Assembly: GCF_001704635.1 (NCBI RefSeq)
Contig: NZ_MAXF01000078.1
Coordinates: 1-54,372 of the forward strand
Direction: 5' to 3'
DNA length: 54,372 bases
Origin: Streptomyces sparsogenes
GTDB taxonomy: Bacteria > Actinomycetota > Actinomycetes > Streptomycetales > Streptomycetaceae
Positions 32,310-44,538 of the stretch are shown one piece after another (positions within the stretch are counted from its first letter, which is position 1; each line of letters opens with the position of its first letter). The notes under the pieces were generated by a model. That model did no database searches. It was not told the origin of the DNA and worked only from the letters and a program-made list of their open reading frames with translations. Both the position numbers and the translations under genes were made by a program.

Positions 32310-33095
32310 TCACCCGGCCGTCGCCGGGTTGGCGCTGGTGATGACGGCGAAGTGCGCGCCGGACGGGTCGGTCAGCCACGCCATGCGGCCGATGTCCTCG
32401 GCGGTCATGGCGGGCATCAGCACCGAGCCGCCGAGCTTCTCGGCCCGGTCGGCGACCAGGTCGCAGTCCGCCACCTCGAAGTAGGGCAGCCACTGCGGGA
32501 CATCGACGTCCCCCTGGAGCGGTGCCACGCCGCCGAAGGAGCCCTCCCGGCCGCGCCCGGCCGTCGAGAGCACGGTGTACGTCCCGCCGGAGAACGGCAT
32601 CTCCTCGGCGTCCCAGCCGAACACCGTGTGGTAGAAGGCGAGATCGGCGACCGGGCCGGGGCTGTGCAGCTCCACCCAGCACAACGTGCCCTCCTCGGTG
32701 ACCGCTTCGAGGCCCCGCGTCTTTCCGGGCTGCCAGACGGCGAACCGGGCGCCGCCGGGGTCGGTGAACTGGGCCATCCGCCCCTCGTCGAAGACGTCGA
32801 ACGGCGCGGCGCGCACCGTGCCGCCCGCCTCGGTGACCAGCGCGGCGGTGGCGTCGGCGTCGGGGGTGTGGAAGTACGGCGTCCAGGCGGCGCGCGCGCC
32901 CTCCTCGTGGAGCGGGCCGACGGCCGCCACTGTCCTGCGGTCCTTCTTGAAGAAGCCGTAGCCGCCCGCTTCCGGACCGGCCGACTCCGACGTCCAGCCG
33001 AACAGGCTGGTGTGGAACGCGGCGGCCGCGTCGGTGTCGGGGGTGCCGAGGTCGAGCCAGTTGGGGGCGCCGGGGACGTAATCGGTGGTGAGCAT
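32310..33095 (-). CDS. VOC family protein with two glyoxalase-like domains
   Basis: A 261-aa protein of two tandem vicinal-oxygen-chelate (VOC) repeats, about 8-125 and 135-255, each with the Pro-x-Trp-x-Asp/Glu-Leu start, a Tyr-x-x-x-Phe-Gly-Trp segment (Phe-Gly-Trp at 31-33 and 150-152), and an end of the Asp-Pro-x-Gly-Ala-x-Phe-Ala type. Such proteins are often resistance or metabolite-binding proteins; no metal-ligand set pointing to glyoxalase I is obvious. The ATG at 33095 is preceded by gaaggag. The frame upstream of it is open but is low-complexity spacer. It is convergent with menJ, only 20 bp apart. Confidence 0.85.
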   Translation of the reverse strand: MLTTDYVPGAPNWLDLGTPDTDAAAAFHTSLFGWTSESAGPEAGGYGFFKKDRRTVAAVGPLHEEGARAAWTPYFHTPDADATAALVTEAGGTVRAAPFDVFDEGRMAQFTDPGGARFAVWQPGKTRGLEAVTEEGTLCWVELHSPGPVADLAFYHTVFGWDAEEMPFSGGTYTVLSTAGRGREGSFGGVAPLQGDVDVPQWLPYFEVADCDLVADRAEKLGGSVLMPAMTAEDIGRMAWLTDPSGAHFAVITSANPATAG

Positions 33096-33369
33096 GCGCG
33101 CTCCTTCGGCGGATGGGTCGCCGGGGCCGTGTCCCGCGCCGCCGCGGCCCTGTCTCCCGGCGGCGCCCGCCCCGGCAGTTCTCAGTCTGGCACCGGGCAC
33201 CGGGGGTCGCCGCCGGGAAGCCGGGCCGCGGCGCCGGTCACGTCGCCGGTCGCGTGGGCCCGCCGACGGTGGTGACAATGAAGGAGGGGCGCCGTGGCGT
33301 CGGCCGCGGTGACACCGGATCGGGCCCGCGGGTCGGTTGCGCCGCCGGTGGGCCGTCAGGAGGTACACC

Positions 33370-33792
33370 ATGACCAAGGCCGCAGACATCATGCACCCGG
33401 GCGCGCAGTGGATACCCGCGCACGAGACGCTGGACCGGGCGGCTCAGCTGATGCGGGAGCTGGACGTCGGGGCGCTGCCGATCGCCGACGAGAACGAGCG
33501 GCTGTGCGGCATCCTGACCGACCGCGACATCGTGGTCGGCTGTGTCGCCGTGGGCAAGGACCCGTCCCGGGCGAGGGCGGGGGATCTGGCCAAGGGCACG
33601 CCGCGCTGGATCCCGGCCGACGCGGACGTGAGCGATGTGCTCCGCGAGATGGAGCAGCACAAGATCCGCAGGCTTCCGGTGATCGACAAGGACAAGCGGC
33701 TGGTCGGCATGATCAGCGAGGCAGATCTGGCCCACCACCTCAGCGACGACCAGATCGCCGAGTTCGTGGAGAAGGTCTACGCCCAGAGCTAG
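33370..33792 (+). CDS. CBS domain pair protein
   Basis: A 140-aa protein made almost entirely of two CBS motifs (about 5-60 and 75-130), which together form a Bateman module that binds adenosine nucleotides. Typical strands are Val-Gly-Ala-Leu-Pro-Ile-Ala-Asp and Leu-Cys-Gly-Ile-Leu-Thr-Asp-Arg-Asp-Ile-Val in the first, and Ile-Arg-Arg-Leu-Pro-Val-Ile-Asp and Leu-Val-Gly-Met-Ile-Ser-Glu-Ala-Asp in the second. No effector domain is fused. The ATG at 33370 has aggagg 7 bp upstream; an in-frame ATG at 33337 lacks one. A GACAAT box at 33274-33279 may be its promoter. Stand-alone CBS proteins of this kind are common in Streptomyces; the partner is unknown. Confidence 0.88.
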   Translation: MTKAADIMHPGAQWIPAHETLDRAAQLMRELDVGALPIADENERLCGILTDRDIVVGCVAVGKDPSRARAGDLAKGTPRWIPADADVSDVLREMEQHKIRRLPVIDKDKRLVGMISEADLAHHLSDDQIAEFVEKVYAQS

Positions 33793-33841
33793 CCCGCCCT
33801 GAGCCAGCCCGGGTACGGAAAGCACGCCGGGTACGGAATGA

Positions 33842-33875
33842 GGCCGCCGACCCGCGCTCGACGGGAACGGCGGCC
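33842..33875. terminator. Bidirectional terminator between CBS and NlpC/P60 genes
   Basis: ggccgccg (33842-33849) pairs with cggcggcc (33868-33875), and inside it cccg pairs with cggg. It lies in the 117-bp gap between convergent genes. Confidence 0.7.
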
Positions 33876-33909
33876 CCACATGGGTCCGGGAAGGAAGACC
33901 TCAGGGACC

Positions 33910-34734
33910 TCAGAGAAGGCGGACGGCGCCGGTCGGCGGGTCGTAGCTCAGGGGACGCTCGACGATGCCGGTGCTCGAGTTCTGGGCGCCGATGAAGTTG
34001 CCGCCGCCGATGTAGACGGCGACGTGGTACGCGCTGCCCCGGCCGCCCCAGTAGAGGAGGTCGCCGGGCTGCAGGTTGTCCAGCGACACGGGGGTGCCCT
34101 GGAGCGACTGGTCCTGCGACACGCGCGGCAGGCTGATGCCGATCTGGTTGAAGGCGGCCTGGGTCAGGCCGGAGCAGTCGTACGAGGACGGGCCGCTGGA
34201 GCCCATCACGTACGCCTTGCCCACCTGGGCCTTCAGGAAGCTGATGAGCGTCGCGACATTACCCGTCGCCTTCGTCGCGGTGGACGTGGCCTTGGCCGTC
34301 GCGGTGGAGAGGGTGGTGCGCTCGGCGGTACGGGACGCCCGCTCGGCCTTCTCCTGGGCCGCGCGGCGGGCCGCGGCCTTGCGCGCCGCCTCCTGGGCCT
34401 CGCGGGCCTTGCGGTCGGCCTCGGCCTTGGCCTTCTTCGCCGAGGCCTTCGCCTCGGCGGCGGCCTGGTCCTGCTGCGCCTGGAGCTGGTAGTCGGCGGC
34501 GGCCTGCTGGGTGGCGTCGGCGGACTGCGCGGCGGTGCTGGCCAGCGTGGAGCCGAGGGTCGGCATCTCCAGGGTGGACTCGGCGGCGGCCGGCTCGGCG
34601 GCGACGGCGGGCGCCGCGGCACCGGCGACCGCGAGGGTGAGGAAGCCACCGGTGACCCCGGCGCGGAGTGCACGCGTGGAGGAGGCGGCACGGCGGGGCT
34701 TCCGGTGGCTGGGTATGTGTGCGGTCTGGGACAT
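33910..34734 (-). CDS. Secreted NlpC/P60 (C40) peptidoglycan hydrolase
   Basis: A 274-aa exported cell-wall hydrolase. The N-terminal signal (Arg/Lys-rich, then Gly-Gly-Phe-Leu-Thr-Leu-Ala-Val-Ala-Gly-Ala-Ala-Ala) probably ends near Ala-Val-Ala-Ala at 42-46. An Ala/Lys/Glu-rich coiled coil at about 85-145 precedes the catalytic NlpC/P60 domain (about 160-274). Catalytic Cys187 is in Tyr-Asp-Cys-Ser-Gly-Leu-Thr and catalytic His237 in Ala-Tyr-His-Val-Ala-Val-Tyr; the third polar residue is probably the Asn of Gly-Asn-Phe-Ile. These enzymes cut D-Glu/diaminopimelate peptide bonds in peptidoglycan. The leader is about 175 nt long if the TAGGCC box is used. The left end is convergent with the CBS gene. 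Confidence 0.93.
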   Translation of the reverse strand: MSQTAHIPSHRKPRRAASSTRALRAGVTGGFLTLAVAGAAAPAVAAEPAAAESTLEMPTLGSTLASTAAQSADATQQAAADYQLQAQQDQAAAEAKASAKKAKAEADRKAREAQEAARKAAARRAAQEKAERASRTAERTTLSTATAKATSTATKATGNVATLISFLKAQVGKAYVMGSSGPSSYDCSGLTQAAFNQIGISLPRVSQDQSLQGTPVSLDNLQPGDLLYWGGRGSAYHVAVYIGGGNFIGAQNSSTGIVERPLSYDPPTGAVRLL

Positions 34735-34914
34735 GGTCCAACCGCTATCAGGGGCCGTAGTCCGGGATCAAGAAAAGTGGACTGCGTCACACTTGACGCG
34801 CTCATGCCCTGAAGTGGGGGTTTTTGATCTTGCTCCGAGCCTTCCGCGGTGTGTCCGAATTTTTCGATCATGCGCATACGCATGGCATTTGGCGGTCCCG
34901 GCGAGGCGGTGCGG

Positions 34915-34944
34915 GGCCTATCACCAATCCAGGCCGCGCATCAA
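34915..34944 (-). promoter_or_regulatory. Putative promoter of the NlpC/P60 gene
   Basis: On the minus strand TTGATG (complement of 34939-34944) and TAGGCC (complement of 34915-34920) are separated by 18 bp. Transcription would start about 175 nt before the ATG. I could not fit the intervening leader to the c-di-AMP (ydaO) riboswitch pattern known from related Streptomyces genes. Confidence 0.5.
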
Positions 34945-35041
34945 GCACTCTGATCAAATCGAGATCCACAACCTTTTGCCGCGTGGCATACCTCACTCCC
35001 CGGGTCCGGCTCGTGAACGAAGGCGCGTAGTAGCGATCAAC

Positions 35042-35076
35042 GAGTGACTCCGCGGGGGCCCGCGTCGGAGTCACTC
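35042..35076. terminator. Orphan terminator-like hairpin in the nlpC-nuoA gap
   Basis: gagtgactccg (35042-35052) pairs perfectly with cggagtcactc (35066-35076), with an inner GC-rich stem of the type cgcggg/cccgcg. No annotated gene on either strand ends here. Confidence 0.7.
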
Positions 35077-35319
35077 ATGAGAATGGATGTCCCATATCAG
35101 GTGAAGACGTCCATCGCAAATTTGCGTGTAGGTACCATATCTTGGTAGGAGCACAAGCCGCTCACCAGTGACGACGGGTCTGTATGTCACTTCTCGTGAT
35201 CGATCGGATGCTTCGAGTGCAAGATCACCGCTCATCCGACTTCATGATCCTTCGTCAGGTGGTGGAGATCACAAAGACGTTGTTGCACCCCGTGTCGCAG
35301 ATCACATACCGACGGGCAT

Positions 35320-35325
35320 AGGATG
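35320..35325 (+). promoter_or_regulatory. nuo operon promoter -10 box
   Basis: TAGGAT is the classic Streptomyces -10 sequence. It lies 111 bp before the nuoA GTG; the -35 region (cgcaga or tcgcag) is weak. A start near 35332 puts the Rex-like operator just downstream of +1. Confidence 0.55.
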
Positions 35326-35340
35326 CAGGCGAAACGGGCT

Positions 35341-35358
35341 TGTGAACTGCCTCACATG
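35341..35358. promoter_or_regulatory. Rex-like operator of the nuo operon
   Basis: ttgtgaactgcctcacat matches TTGTGAACGCGTTCACAA at 13 of 18 positions, with an intact left half TTGTGAAC and right half TCACA. It lies 16 bp after the TAGGAT box. The nuo operon is a reported target of Rex in S. coelicolor; this site is the natural candidate here. Confidence 0.75.
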
Positions 35359-35435
35359 TGCGCGATCTTCGTGAGTGCGGTCCGTGAGTCCGTGCGGTCC
35401 GCCACAGTCACCGTCGACTGAAGGGAGCGAGGACG

Positions 35436-35795
35436 GTGAACGCATACGCGCCCATCCTCGTACTGGGAGCCCTCGGGGCAGGCTTTACGGTCTTCTCGGT
35501 CCTGATGGCCACGATCATCGGCCCCAAGCGCTACAACCGGGCCAAGCTCGAAGCCTATGAATGCGGCATCGAGCCGACTCCGCATCCGGCCGGCGGTGGG
35601 CGCTTCCCCATCAAGTACTACCTGACGGCGATGCTCTTCATCGTCTTCGACATCGAGATCGTCTTCCTCTACCCCTGGGCCGTCACCTTCGACGCCCTGG
35701 GGCTGTTCGGGCTCGTGGAGATGCTCCTCTTCGTGCTCACCGTCTTCGTCGCCTACGCGTACGTCTGGCGACGGGGCGGCCTGGAGTGGGACTAA
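35436..35795 (+). CDS. nuoA: NADH-quinone oxidoreductase subunit A
   Basis: A 119-aa membrane subunit of complex I with three hydrophobic segments (about 5-27, 61-82, 88-108). The loop Tyr-Glu-Cys-Gly-Ile-Glu-Pro near residues 41-47 is the conserved NuoA loop at the quinone cavity. GTG start with gggag upstream. It is the first of fourteen nuo genes in the canonical order, under the Rex-like operator. A 31-bp spacer with ggagagagga leads to nuoB. Confidence 0.95.
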   Translation: MNAYAPILVLGALGAGFTVFSVLMATIIGPKRYNRAKLEAYECGIEPTPHPAGGGRFPIKYYLTAMLFIVFDIEIVFLYPWAVTFDALGLFGLVEMLLFVLTVFVAYAYVWRRGGLEWD

Positions 35796-35826
35796 GCAGA
35801 GACCGAGGAGAGAGGAGAACCGTCGC

Positions 35827-36381
35827 ATGGGTATCGAAGACAAGCTTCCGAGCGGCTTTCTGCTGACCACCGTCGAGCAGGCGGCGGGGTTGGCGCGCAA
35901 GTCCTCCGTCTTCCCGGCCACCTTCGGGCTCGCCTGCTGCGCCATCGAGATGATGACCACGGGCGCCGGACGCTACGACCTGGCCCGCTTCGGCATGGAG
36001 GTCTTCCGCGGCTCGCCCCGCCAGGCCGATCTGATGATCGTGGCCGGGCGCGTCAGCCAGAAGATGGCCCCGGTGCTGCGGCAGGTCTACGACCAGATGC
36101 CGAATCCGAAATGGGTCATCTCGATGGGCGTCTGCGCCTCCTCGGGCGGCATGTTCAACAACTACGCGATCGTGCAGGGCGTCGATCACATCGTCCCGGT
36201 CGACATCTATCTGCCCGGCTGCCCGCCGCGCCCCGAGATGCTCATCGACGCGATCCTCAAGCTGCACCAGAAGATCCGCGAGGAGAAGCTCGGCGTGAAC
36301 CGCGAGCGCGCGGCCCGCGAGGCGGAGGAAGCGGCGCTCAAGGCGCTCCCGACGATCGAGATGAAGGGGCTGCTTCGGTGA
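35827..36381 (+). CDS. nuoB: NADH-quinone oxidoreductase subunit B
   Basis: A 184-aa peripheral subunit that holds cluster N2, the last Fe-S centre before quinone. Tandem Cys37-Cys38 in Gly-Leu-Ala-Cys-Cys-Ala-Ile-Glu, a Cys near 103 (Gly-Val-Cys-Ala-Ser-Ser-Gly-Gly) and a Cys near 132 (Gly-Cys-Pro-Pro-Arg-Pro-Glu) are the four N2 ligands. The stop overlaps the GTG of nuoC. Confidence 0.96.
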   Translation: MGIEDKLPSGFLLTTVEQAAGLARKSSVFPATFGLACCAIEMMTTGAGRYDLARFGMEVFRGSPRQADLMIVAGRVSQKMAPVLRQVYDQMPNPKWVISMGVCASSGGMFNNYAIVQGVDHIVPVDIYLPGCPPRPEMLIDAILKLHQKIREEKLGVNRERAAREAEEAALKALPTIEMKGLLR

Positions 36382-37132
36382 GCGAGGCTAATGGGGTCAA
36401 CCCCGGGGCCAGTGGCGTGAACCCGGACCAGGAGCTGAACGCCGAGAACCTCCCCGGCCGGCGAGGCGACCAGGGCGAGCCCATCCGCGTCCAGCGCGGC
36501 ATGTTCGGCGCCAACAACGGCGGCGACACCTCGGGCTACGGCGGCCTGGTGCGGCCGGTCCGGCTGCCCGGCCCGGCCACCCGGCCGTACGGGGGCTGGT
36601 TCGACGAGGTCGCCGACGAACTCGAGGGCGCGCTCGAGGAGCAGTCGCTCCTCCCGGAGAACGCGATCGAGAAGACCGTCGTGGACCGCGGCGAGCTGAC
36701 CTTCCACATCGCGCGCGAGCACCTGCCGAGGGTGGCCAGGACGCTGCGTGACGACCCGGCGCTGCGCTTCGAGCTGTGCACGGGCGTCAGCGGCGTCCAC
36801 TTCCCCGGCGACAAGGGGCGCGAGCTGCACGCCGTCTACCACCTGCGCTCGATCACCCACAACCGGCTGATCCGGCTGGAGGTGAGCGTCCCCGACAGCG
36901 ACCCGCACATCCCGTCGATCGTCGACGTCTACCCGACCAACGACTGGCACGAGCGCGAGACGTACGACTTCTTCGGCCTGATCTTCGACGGTCACCCCGC
37001 GCTCACGCGGATCATGATGCCCGACGACTGGCAGGGCTTCCCGCAGCGCAAGGACTACCCGCTCGGCGGCATCCCCGTCGAGTACAAGGGCGCCCAGATC
37101 CCGGCTCCGGACCAGCGGAGGTCGTACAGCTG

Positions 37133-37133
<1 letters not shown>
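36378..37133 (+). CDS. nuoC: NADH-quinone oxidoreductase subunit C
   Basis: A 251-aa 30-kDa-type subunit that supports the quinone module. The conserved core starts at about residue 70, and the signature [14 protein letters not shown] near 190-203 is the family motif. The N-terminal 60 residues are polar, Asn/Gly rich and probably disordered, an extension not found in E. coli. GTG start overlapping the nuoB stop by four bases; the stop shares one base with the nuoD ATG. Confidence 0.94.
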
Positions 37134-38472
<1,339 letters not shown>

Positions 38473-38476
<4 letters not shown>

Positions 38477-39302
38477 CAGACGTGCAGCTGGGGATGCCGC
38501 AGCTCCCCGCCCCCGACTACCCGGCCGAGGTCCGGGCGCGGCTCGAGGCGGATGCCCGGGAGGTGATCGCCCGCTACCCCGACAGCCGCAGCGCGCTGCT
38601 GCCGCTGCTGCACCTGGTGCAGTCGGAGGAGGGCCATGTCACCCGCACCGGCGTCCGGTTCTGCGCCGAGATGCTGGGCCTGACCACCGCCGAGGTCACC
38701 GCGGTCGCCACCTTCTACACGATGTACCGGCGCGGCCCCTCCGGCGACTACCAGGTGGGGGTGTGCACCAACACCCTGTGCGCGGTGATGGGCGGCGACG
38801 CGATCTTCGAGGCCCTGCAGCGCCATCTGGGCGTCGGCAACGGCGAGACCACCGAGGACGGCAAGATCACCCTCGAGCACATCGAGTGCAACGCGGCCTG
38901 CGACTACGCGCCCGTGGTGATGGTCAACTGGGAGTTCTTCGACAACCAGACGGTGGACTCCGCCACGCGGATGGTCGACGACCTGCGGGCGGGCCGCACC
39001 GTCGAGCCGACCCGTGGCGCGCCGCTGTGCACCTTCAAGGAGACCGCGCGCATCCTCGCCGGCTTCCCCGACCCGCGCCCGGGCGCGGTGGAGGCGGGCG
39101 GCAGCGCCGGCCCGGCCTCGCTCGTCGGGCTGCGGCTGGCCAAGGGGGAGGCGGCGCCCGGCCGGGTCGTCTCGCCCAGGTCCGCCGACTATCCGTCGGA
39201 CGAGGAGGCGCCCGCGCACCCGAGCTCCCATGACGCGCCGCAGCGGACCTCCGCCTCCGACCCGCACCACCCGTCCGGTCCGGTCGCCGAGGAGGGGGAG
39301 TG

Positions 39303-39303
<1 letters not shown>
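38473..39303 (+). CDS. nuoE: NADH-quinone oxidoreductase subunit E
   Basis: A 276-aa 24-kDa-type subunit with the N1a [2Fe-2S] cluster: Cys-Thr-Asn-Thr-Leu-Cys (Cys pair about 98 and 103) and Cys-Asn-Ala-Ala-Cys (about 139 and 143). The thioredoxin-like core ends near 195; the remaining 80 or so residues, rich in Ala, Pro, Ser and His, form a long tail absent from E. coli NuoE (about 166 aa). GTG start overlapping nuoD by four bases. Confidence 0.94.
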
Positions 39304-40681
<1,378 letters not shown>

Positions 40682-40685
<4 letters not shown>

Positions 40686-43177
40686 CCGTGACCACCAATG
40701 CACCCTCCGGAGGCGGAGAGGCGGCGGTGCCGCGCGAGGATCTGGTCTCCGTCACCATCGACGGCATCGAGATCTCCGTCCCCAAGGGGACCTTGGTGAT
40801 CCGCGCGGCGGAGCTGCTCGGCATCGAGATCCCCCGCTTCTGCGACCATCCGCTCCTGGACCCGGCCGGCGCCTGCCGCCAGTGCATCGTCGAGGTCGAG
40901 GGCCAGCGCAAGCCGATGGCCTCCTGCACGATCACCTGCACCGACGGAATGGTGGTCAGGACCCAGCTCACCTCGCCCGTGGCCGAGAAGGCGCAGCGCG
41001 GGGTGATGGAGCTGCTGCTGATCAACCACCCGCTGGACTGCCCGGTGTGCGACAAGGGCGGCGAGTGCCCGCTGCAGAACCAGGCCATGTCCACCGGGCA
41101 GGCGGACAGCCGCTTCGAGGGCCGCAAGCGCACCTTCGCCAAGCCGGTGCCGATCTCCCCGCAGGTGCTGCTGGACCGCGAGCGGTGTGTGCTGTGCGCG
41201 CGCTGCACCCGCTTCTCCAACCAGGTCGCGGGCGACCCGATGATCGAGCTGCTGGAGCGCGGCGCCCTCCAGCAGGTGGGCACGGGCGAGGGCGACCCGT
41301 TCGAGTCGTACTTCTCCGGCAACACCATCCAGATCTGTCCGGTGGGCGCGCTGACCTCGGCCGCCTACCGCTTCCGGTCCCGCCCCTTCGACCTGGTGTC
41401 CTCGCCCAGCGTGTGCGAGCACTGCGCGGGCGGCTGCGCGACCCGCACCGACCACCGGCGCGGCAAGGTCATGCGCCGGCTCGCGGCGGACGACCCCGAG
41501 GTCAACGAGGAGTGGATCTGCGACAAGGGGCGCTTCGGCTTCCGCTACGCGCAGCTGCCCGACCGGCTCACCACCCCGCTGGTGCGCGACCGGGAGACGG
41601 GCGGGCTGGAGCCGGCGAGCTGGCCCGAGGCGCTGGAGGCGGCTGCGCGCGGCCTGGCCGCGGCCCGCGGCCGGGCGGGTGTGCTGACCGGAGGCCGGCT
41701 CACCGTCGAGGACGCCTACGCCTACGCCAAGTTCGCTCGGGTCGCCCTGGACACCAACGACATCGACTTCCGGGCCCGGGCGCACAGCGCCGAGGAGGCC
41801 GACTTCCTGGCCACCCAGGTGGCGGGCCGGGGCCGCGACCTGGACGGCGGCGGGCTGACATACGCCGCGCTGGAGAAGGCCCCGGCCGTCCTGCTGGTCG
41901 GCTTCGAGTCGGAGGAGGAGGCGCCCGGCGTCTTCCTGCGGCTGCGCAAGGCCCACCGCAAGCACGGCCAGCGGACCTTCGCCCTGGCCACCCACGCCAC
42001 CCGGGGCCTGACGAAGGCGGGCGGCACGCTGCTGCCCGCGGCCCCCGGCACCGAGACCGAGTGGCTGGACGCGCTCGCGGGCCGCACCGGCCTGGACGCC
42101 GACGGGGAGCGGGCCGCCGAGGCGCTGCGCGCCGAGGGCGCGGTGATCATCGCCGGTGAGCGTCTCGCGGCCGTGCCGGGCGCGCTGACCGCCGCCGTAC
42201 GGGCCGCGGCCGCGACCGGCGCCACGCTGGTCTGGATCCCGCGCCGGGCCGGTGAGCGGGGCGCGATCGAGGCGGGCGCGCTGCCCGGGCTGCTGCCCGG
42301 CGGCCGGCCGGTCGCCGACCCGCGGGCCCGCGAGGAGACCGCCACCGCCTGGGGCGTGGCCGGACTGCCCGGCCGGGCTGGCCGCGACACCACCGGAATC
42401 GTCGAGGCCGCGGCGGGCGGCGAGCTCGGCGCGCTGCTGGTCGCCGGCGTCGAGATCGCCGATCTGCCCGACCCGGCGCGGGCCCTCGCGGCCCTGGAGT
42501 CGGTCGGCTTCCTGGTCAGCCTGGAGCAGCGGCCCACCGAGGTCACGGCGCACGCGGACGTGGTGCTGCCGGTCGCGGCGGTCGTCGAGAAGTCGGGCAC
42601 CTTCCTCAACTGGGAGGGGCGGGCCCGGCCGTTCGAGGCGGCCATCAAGCCCGACCAGATGACCCGCCGGCACGTCCTTCCCGACGCGCGCGTGCTGCAC
42701 ATGCTGGCCGACGCCATGGAGGCGCCGCTCGACCTGCCGGACGTCCACGCCGTACGGGCCGAGCTGACCCGGCTGGGCACCTGGCGCGGGTCGCGCGGCA
42801 TCGGGCCGATGGAGACCGGCGGTCCGCTGCCCCGCCCCGGCGAGGGCGAGGCGCTGCTCGCGGGCCACCGGCTGCTGCTGGACCAGGGCCGGCTCCAGGA
42901 GGGCGACCCGGCGCTGGCCGCCACCCGGCACGCGGCGGTGGCCCGGCTGTCGCCGGCGACCGCGGCGGAGGCGGGGGTGCGCGACGGGGAGGCCGTACGG
43001 GTCAGCGGCCCGGCCGGGTCGGTCACGCTGCCCCTGGCGGTGACCGCGATGCCGGACCGGGTGGTCTGGCTGCCGCTGAATTCCACGGGCGGCGGCGCGT
43101 ACCGCGACCTGGGCGCCCACCCCGGTGAACTGGTCAAGATCGGCGCTGTCGCGACGGAACCGGAGGTGACCGCATGA
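40682..43177 (+). CDS. nuoG: NADH-quinone oxidoreductase subunit G
   Basis: An 831-aa Fe-S subunit. The ferredoxin-like [2Fe-2S] domain (Cys-Asp-His ... Cys-Arg-Gln-Cys), the His/Cys cluster region [12 protein letters not shown], and the Cys-Val-Leu-Cys-Ala-Arg-Cys motif fill the first 240 residues. An extra set, Cys-Glu-His-Cys-Ala-Gly-Gly-Cys followed by Trp-Ile-Cys-Asp, provides the off-path N7 cluster. The rest is a molybdopterin-fold domain that is not expected to bind cofactor. Internal Ala/Gly-rich stretches are normal for actinobacteria. ATG overlapping the nuoF stop. Confidence 0.95.
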
Positions 43178-44538
43178 GCTACCTCGCCGCGGAAGACCTG
43201 TCGATGTTCGGCCACGACCCCTGGTGGCTGGTCCTGATCAAGGTGGTCTTCTGCTTCGCCTTCCTGATGGTGACCGTGCTGATCTCCATCGTCATGGAGC
43301 GCAAGGTCGTCGGCTGGATGCAGCTGCGCATCGGGCCCAACCGGCACGGCCCCTGGGGCATGCTGCAGTCCCTCGCGGACGGCGTGAAGCTGATGCTCAA
43401 GGAGGACATCGTCGTCAAGGGCGCGGACAAGGTGGTCTACGTCCTGGCGCCGATCGTCGCGGCCATCCCCGCCTTCATGGCGGTCGCGGTCATCCCGTTC
43501 GGCCCCGCCGGAAACGAGATCTCGATCTTCGGGCACCGCACCGCGATGCAGCTCACCGACCTGCCGATCGCGATCCTCTACATCCTGGCCACCGCCTCGG
43601 TGGGCATCTACGGCATCGTGCTGGCGGGCTGGTCGTCCGGCTCGACGTATCCGCTCCTCGGCGGTCTGCGCTCGTGCGCCCAGATGATCAGCTACGAGAT
43701 CGCGATGGGCATGTCCTTCGCGGCGGTCTTCCTCTACTCCGGGTCGATGTCGACCTCCGAGATCGTCAACTCCCAGCACGACCGCTGGTACGCGCTGCTG
43801 CTGCCGGTCTCCTTCATCATCTACATCATCGCGATGGTCGGTGAGACCAACCGCGCCCCCTTCGACATGCCGGAGTCCGAGGGCGACCTGGTCGGCGGCT
43901 TCAACACCGAGTACTCGTCGATCAAGTTCGCGATGTTCATGCTCGCCGAGTACATCAACATGGTCACCGTCTCGATGGTCGCGGTGACCCTCTTCCTGGG
44001 CGGCTGGCGGGCGCCATGGCCGATCAGCACCTTCTGGGCGGGGGCCAACCACGGCTGGTGGCCGATGCTCTGGTTCGTCGGCAAGGTGCTCTCGCTGCTG
44101 TTCGCCTTCGTCTGGATCCGCGGCACGCTGCCGCGGGTGCGCTACGACCAGTTCATGAAGCTGGGCTGGAAGGTGCTCATCCCGGTCTCGATGGTCTGGC
44201 TGATGCTGGTCGCGACCGTGCGGGCGCTGCGCAACGAGAACTACGACTACCAGGACATCGTGCTGTACGTCGGCGGCGCGGTCCTCGCGCTCCTGCTGCT
44301 GTCCTTCGTCGTCGACATCTTCCGCGACCGCGAGGCTTCGCGCTCCGCGGCTTCCGCGGAGGCCGAGGAGGGCCCGGAGCCCGCCTTCGACCCGATGGCC
44401 GGCGGCTTCCCGGTGCCGCCGCTGCCCGGCCAGACCCTGCCGCCCGTACCGCGCCGACGCCCGCGACATGAACGCGAGCTGATTGTCAGTGGCGGGCCCG
44501 ACACTGTCAGTGACGGAAAGGAGGCCGACGGTGTCTGA
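43174..44538 (+). CDS. nuoH: NADH-quinone oxidoreductase subunit H
   Basis: A 454-aa membrane subunit linking the quinone site to the proton pumps. Eight hydrophobic segments are visible, with the conserved Glu-rich loop [15 protein letters not shown] near 228-242. A C-terminal extension of about 60 residues (Pro/Arg rich) is not found in E. coli. ATG overlapping nuoG by four bases; its last 8 bases overlap nuoI. Confidence 0.95.
   Translation: MSYLAAEDLSMFGHDPWWLVLIKVVFCFAFLMVTVLISIVMERKVVGWMQLRIGPNRHGPWGMLQSLADGVKLMLKEDIVVKGADKVVYVLAPIVAAIPAFMAVAVIPFGPAGNEISIFGHRTAMQLTDLPIAILYILATASVGIYGIVLAGWSSGSTYPLLGGLRSCAQMISYEIAMGMSFAAVFLYSGSMSTSEIVNSQHDRWYALLLPVSFIIYIIAMVGETNRAPFDMPESEGDLVGGFNTEYSSIKFAMFMLAEYINMVTVSMVAVTLFLGGWRAPWPISTFWAGANHGWWPMLWFVGKVLSLLFAFVWIRGTLPRVRYDQFMKLGWKVLIPVSMVWLMLVATVRALRNENYDYQDIVLYVGGAVLALLLLSFVVDIFRDREASRSAASAEAEEGPEPAFDPMAGGFPVPPLPGQTLPPVPRRRPRHERELIVSGGPDTVSDGKEADGV

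Larger units (their letters stand above)
34735..35435. other. 700-bp divergent intergenic region between the NlpC/P60 gene and nuoA
   Basis: This is the longest gene-free stretch and is visibly more AT rich than its surroundings. It holds the nlpC promoter and leader, a hairpin near the nlpC start (gcgtca 34784-34789 / tgacgc 34794-34799), an orphan terminator-like hairpin, and the nuo promoter with a Rex-like operator. I see no convincing protein gene. Low-scoring frames of 60-70 codons here lack ribosome binding sites and typical codon use. Confidence 0.8.

Noticed and set aside
34735..34930. c-di-AMP (ydaO) riboswitch in the NlpC/P60 leader
   Set aside because: I tried to fit the conserved ydaO core and could not find the paired GGGGTGAA-type and CCGAA-type elements. 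It is left as an unassigned leader.
34868..35074. 68-codon minus-strand frame in the nlpC-nuoA gap as a small protein gene
   Set aside because: No ribosome binding site, atypical codon use, and it overlaps both the nlpC promoter and the orphan hairpin.
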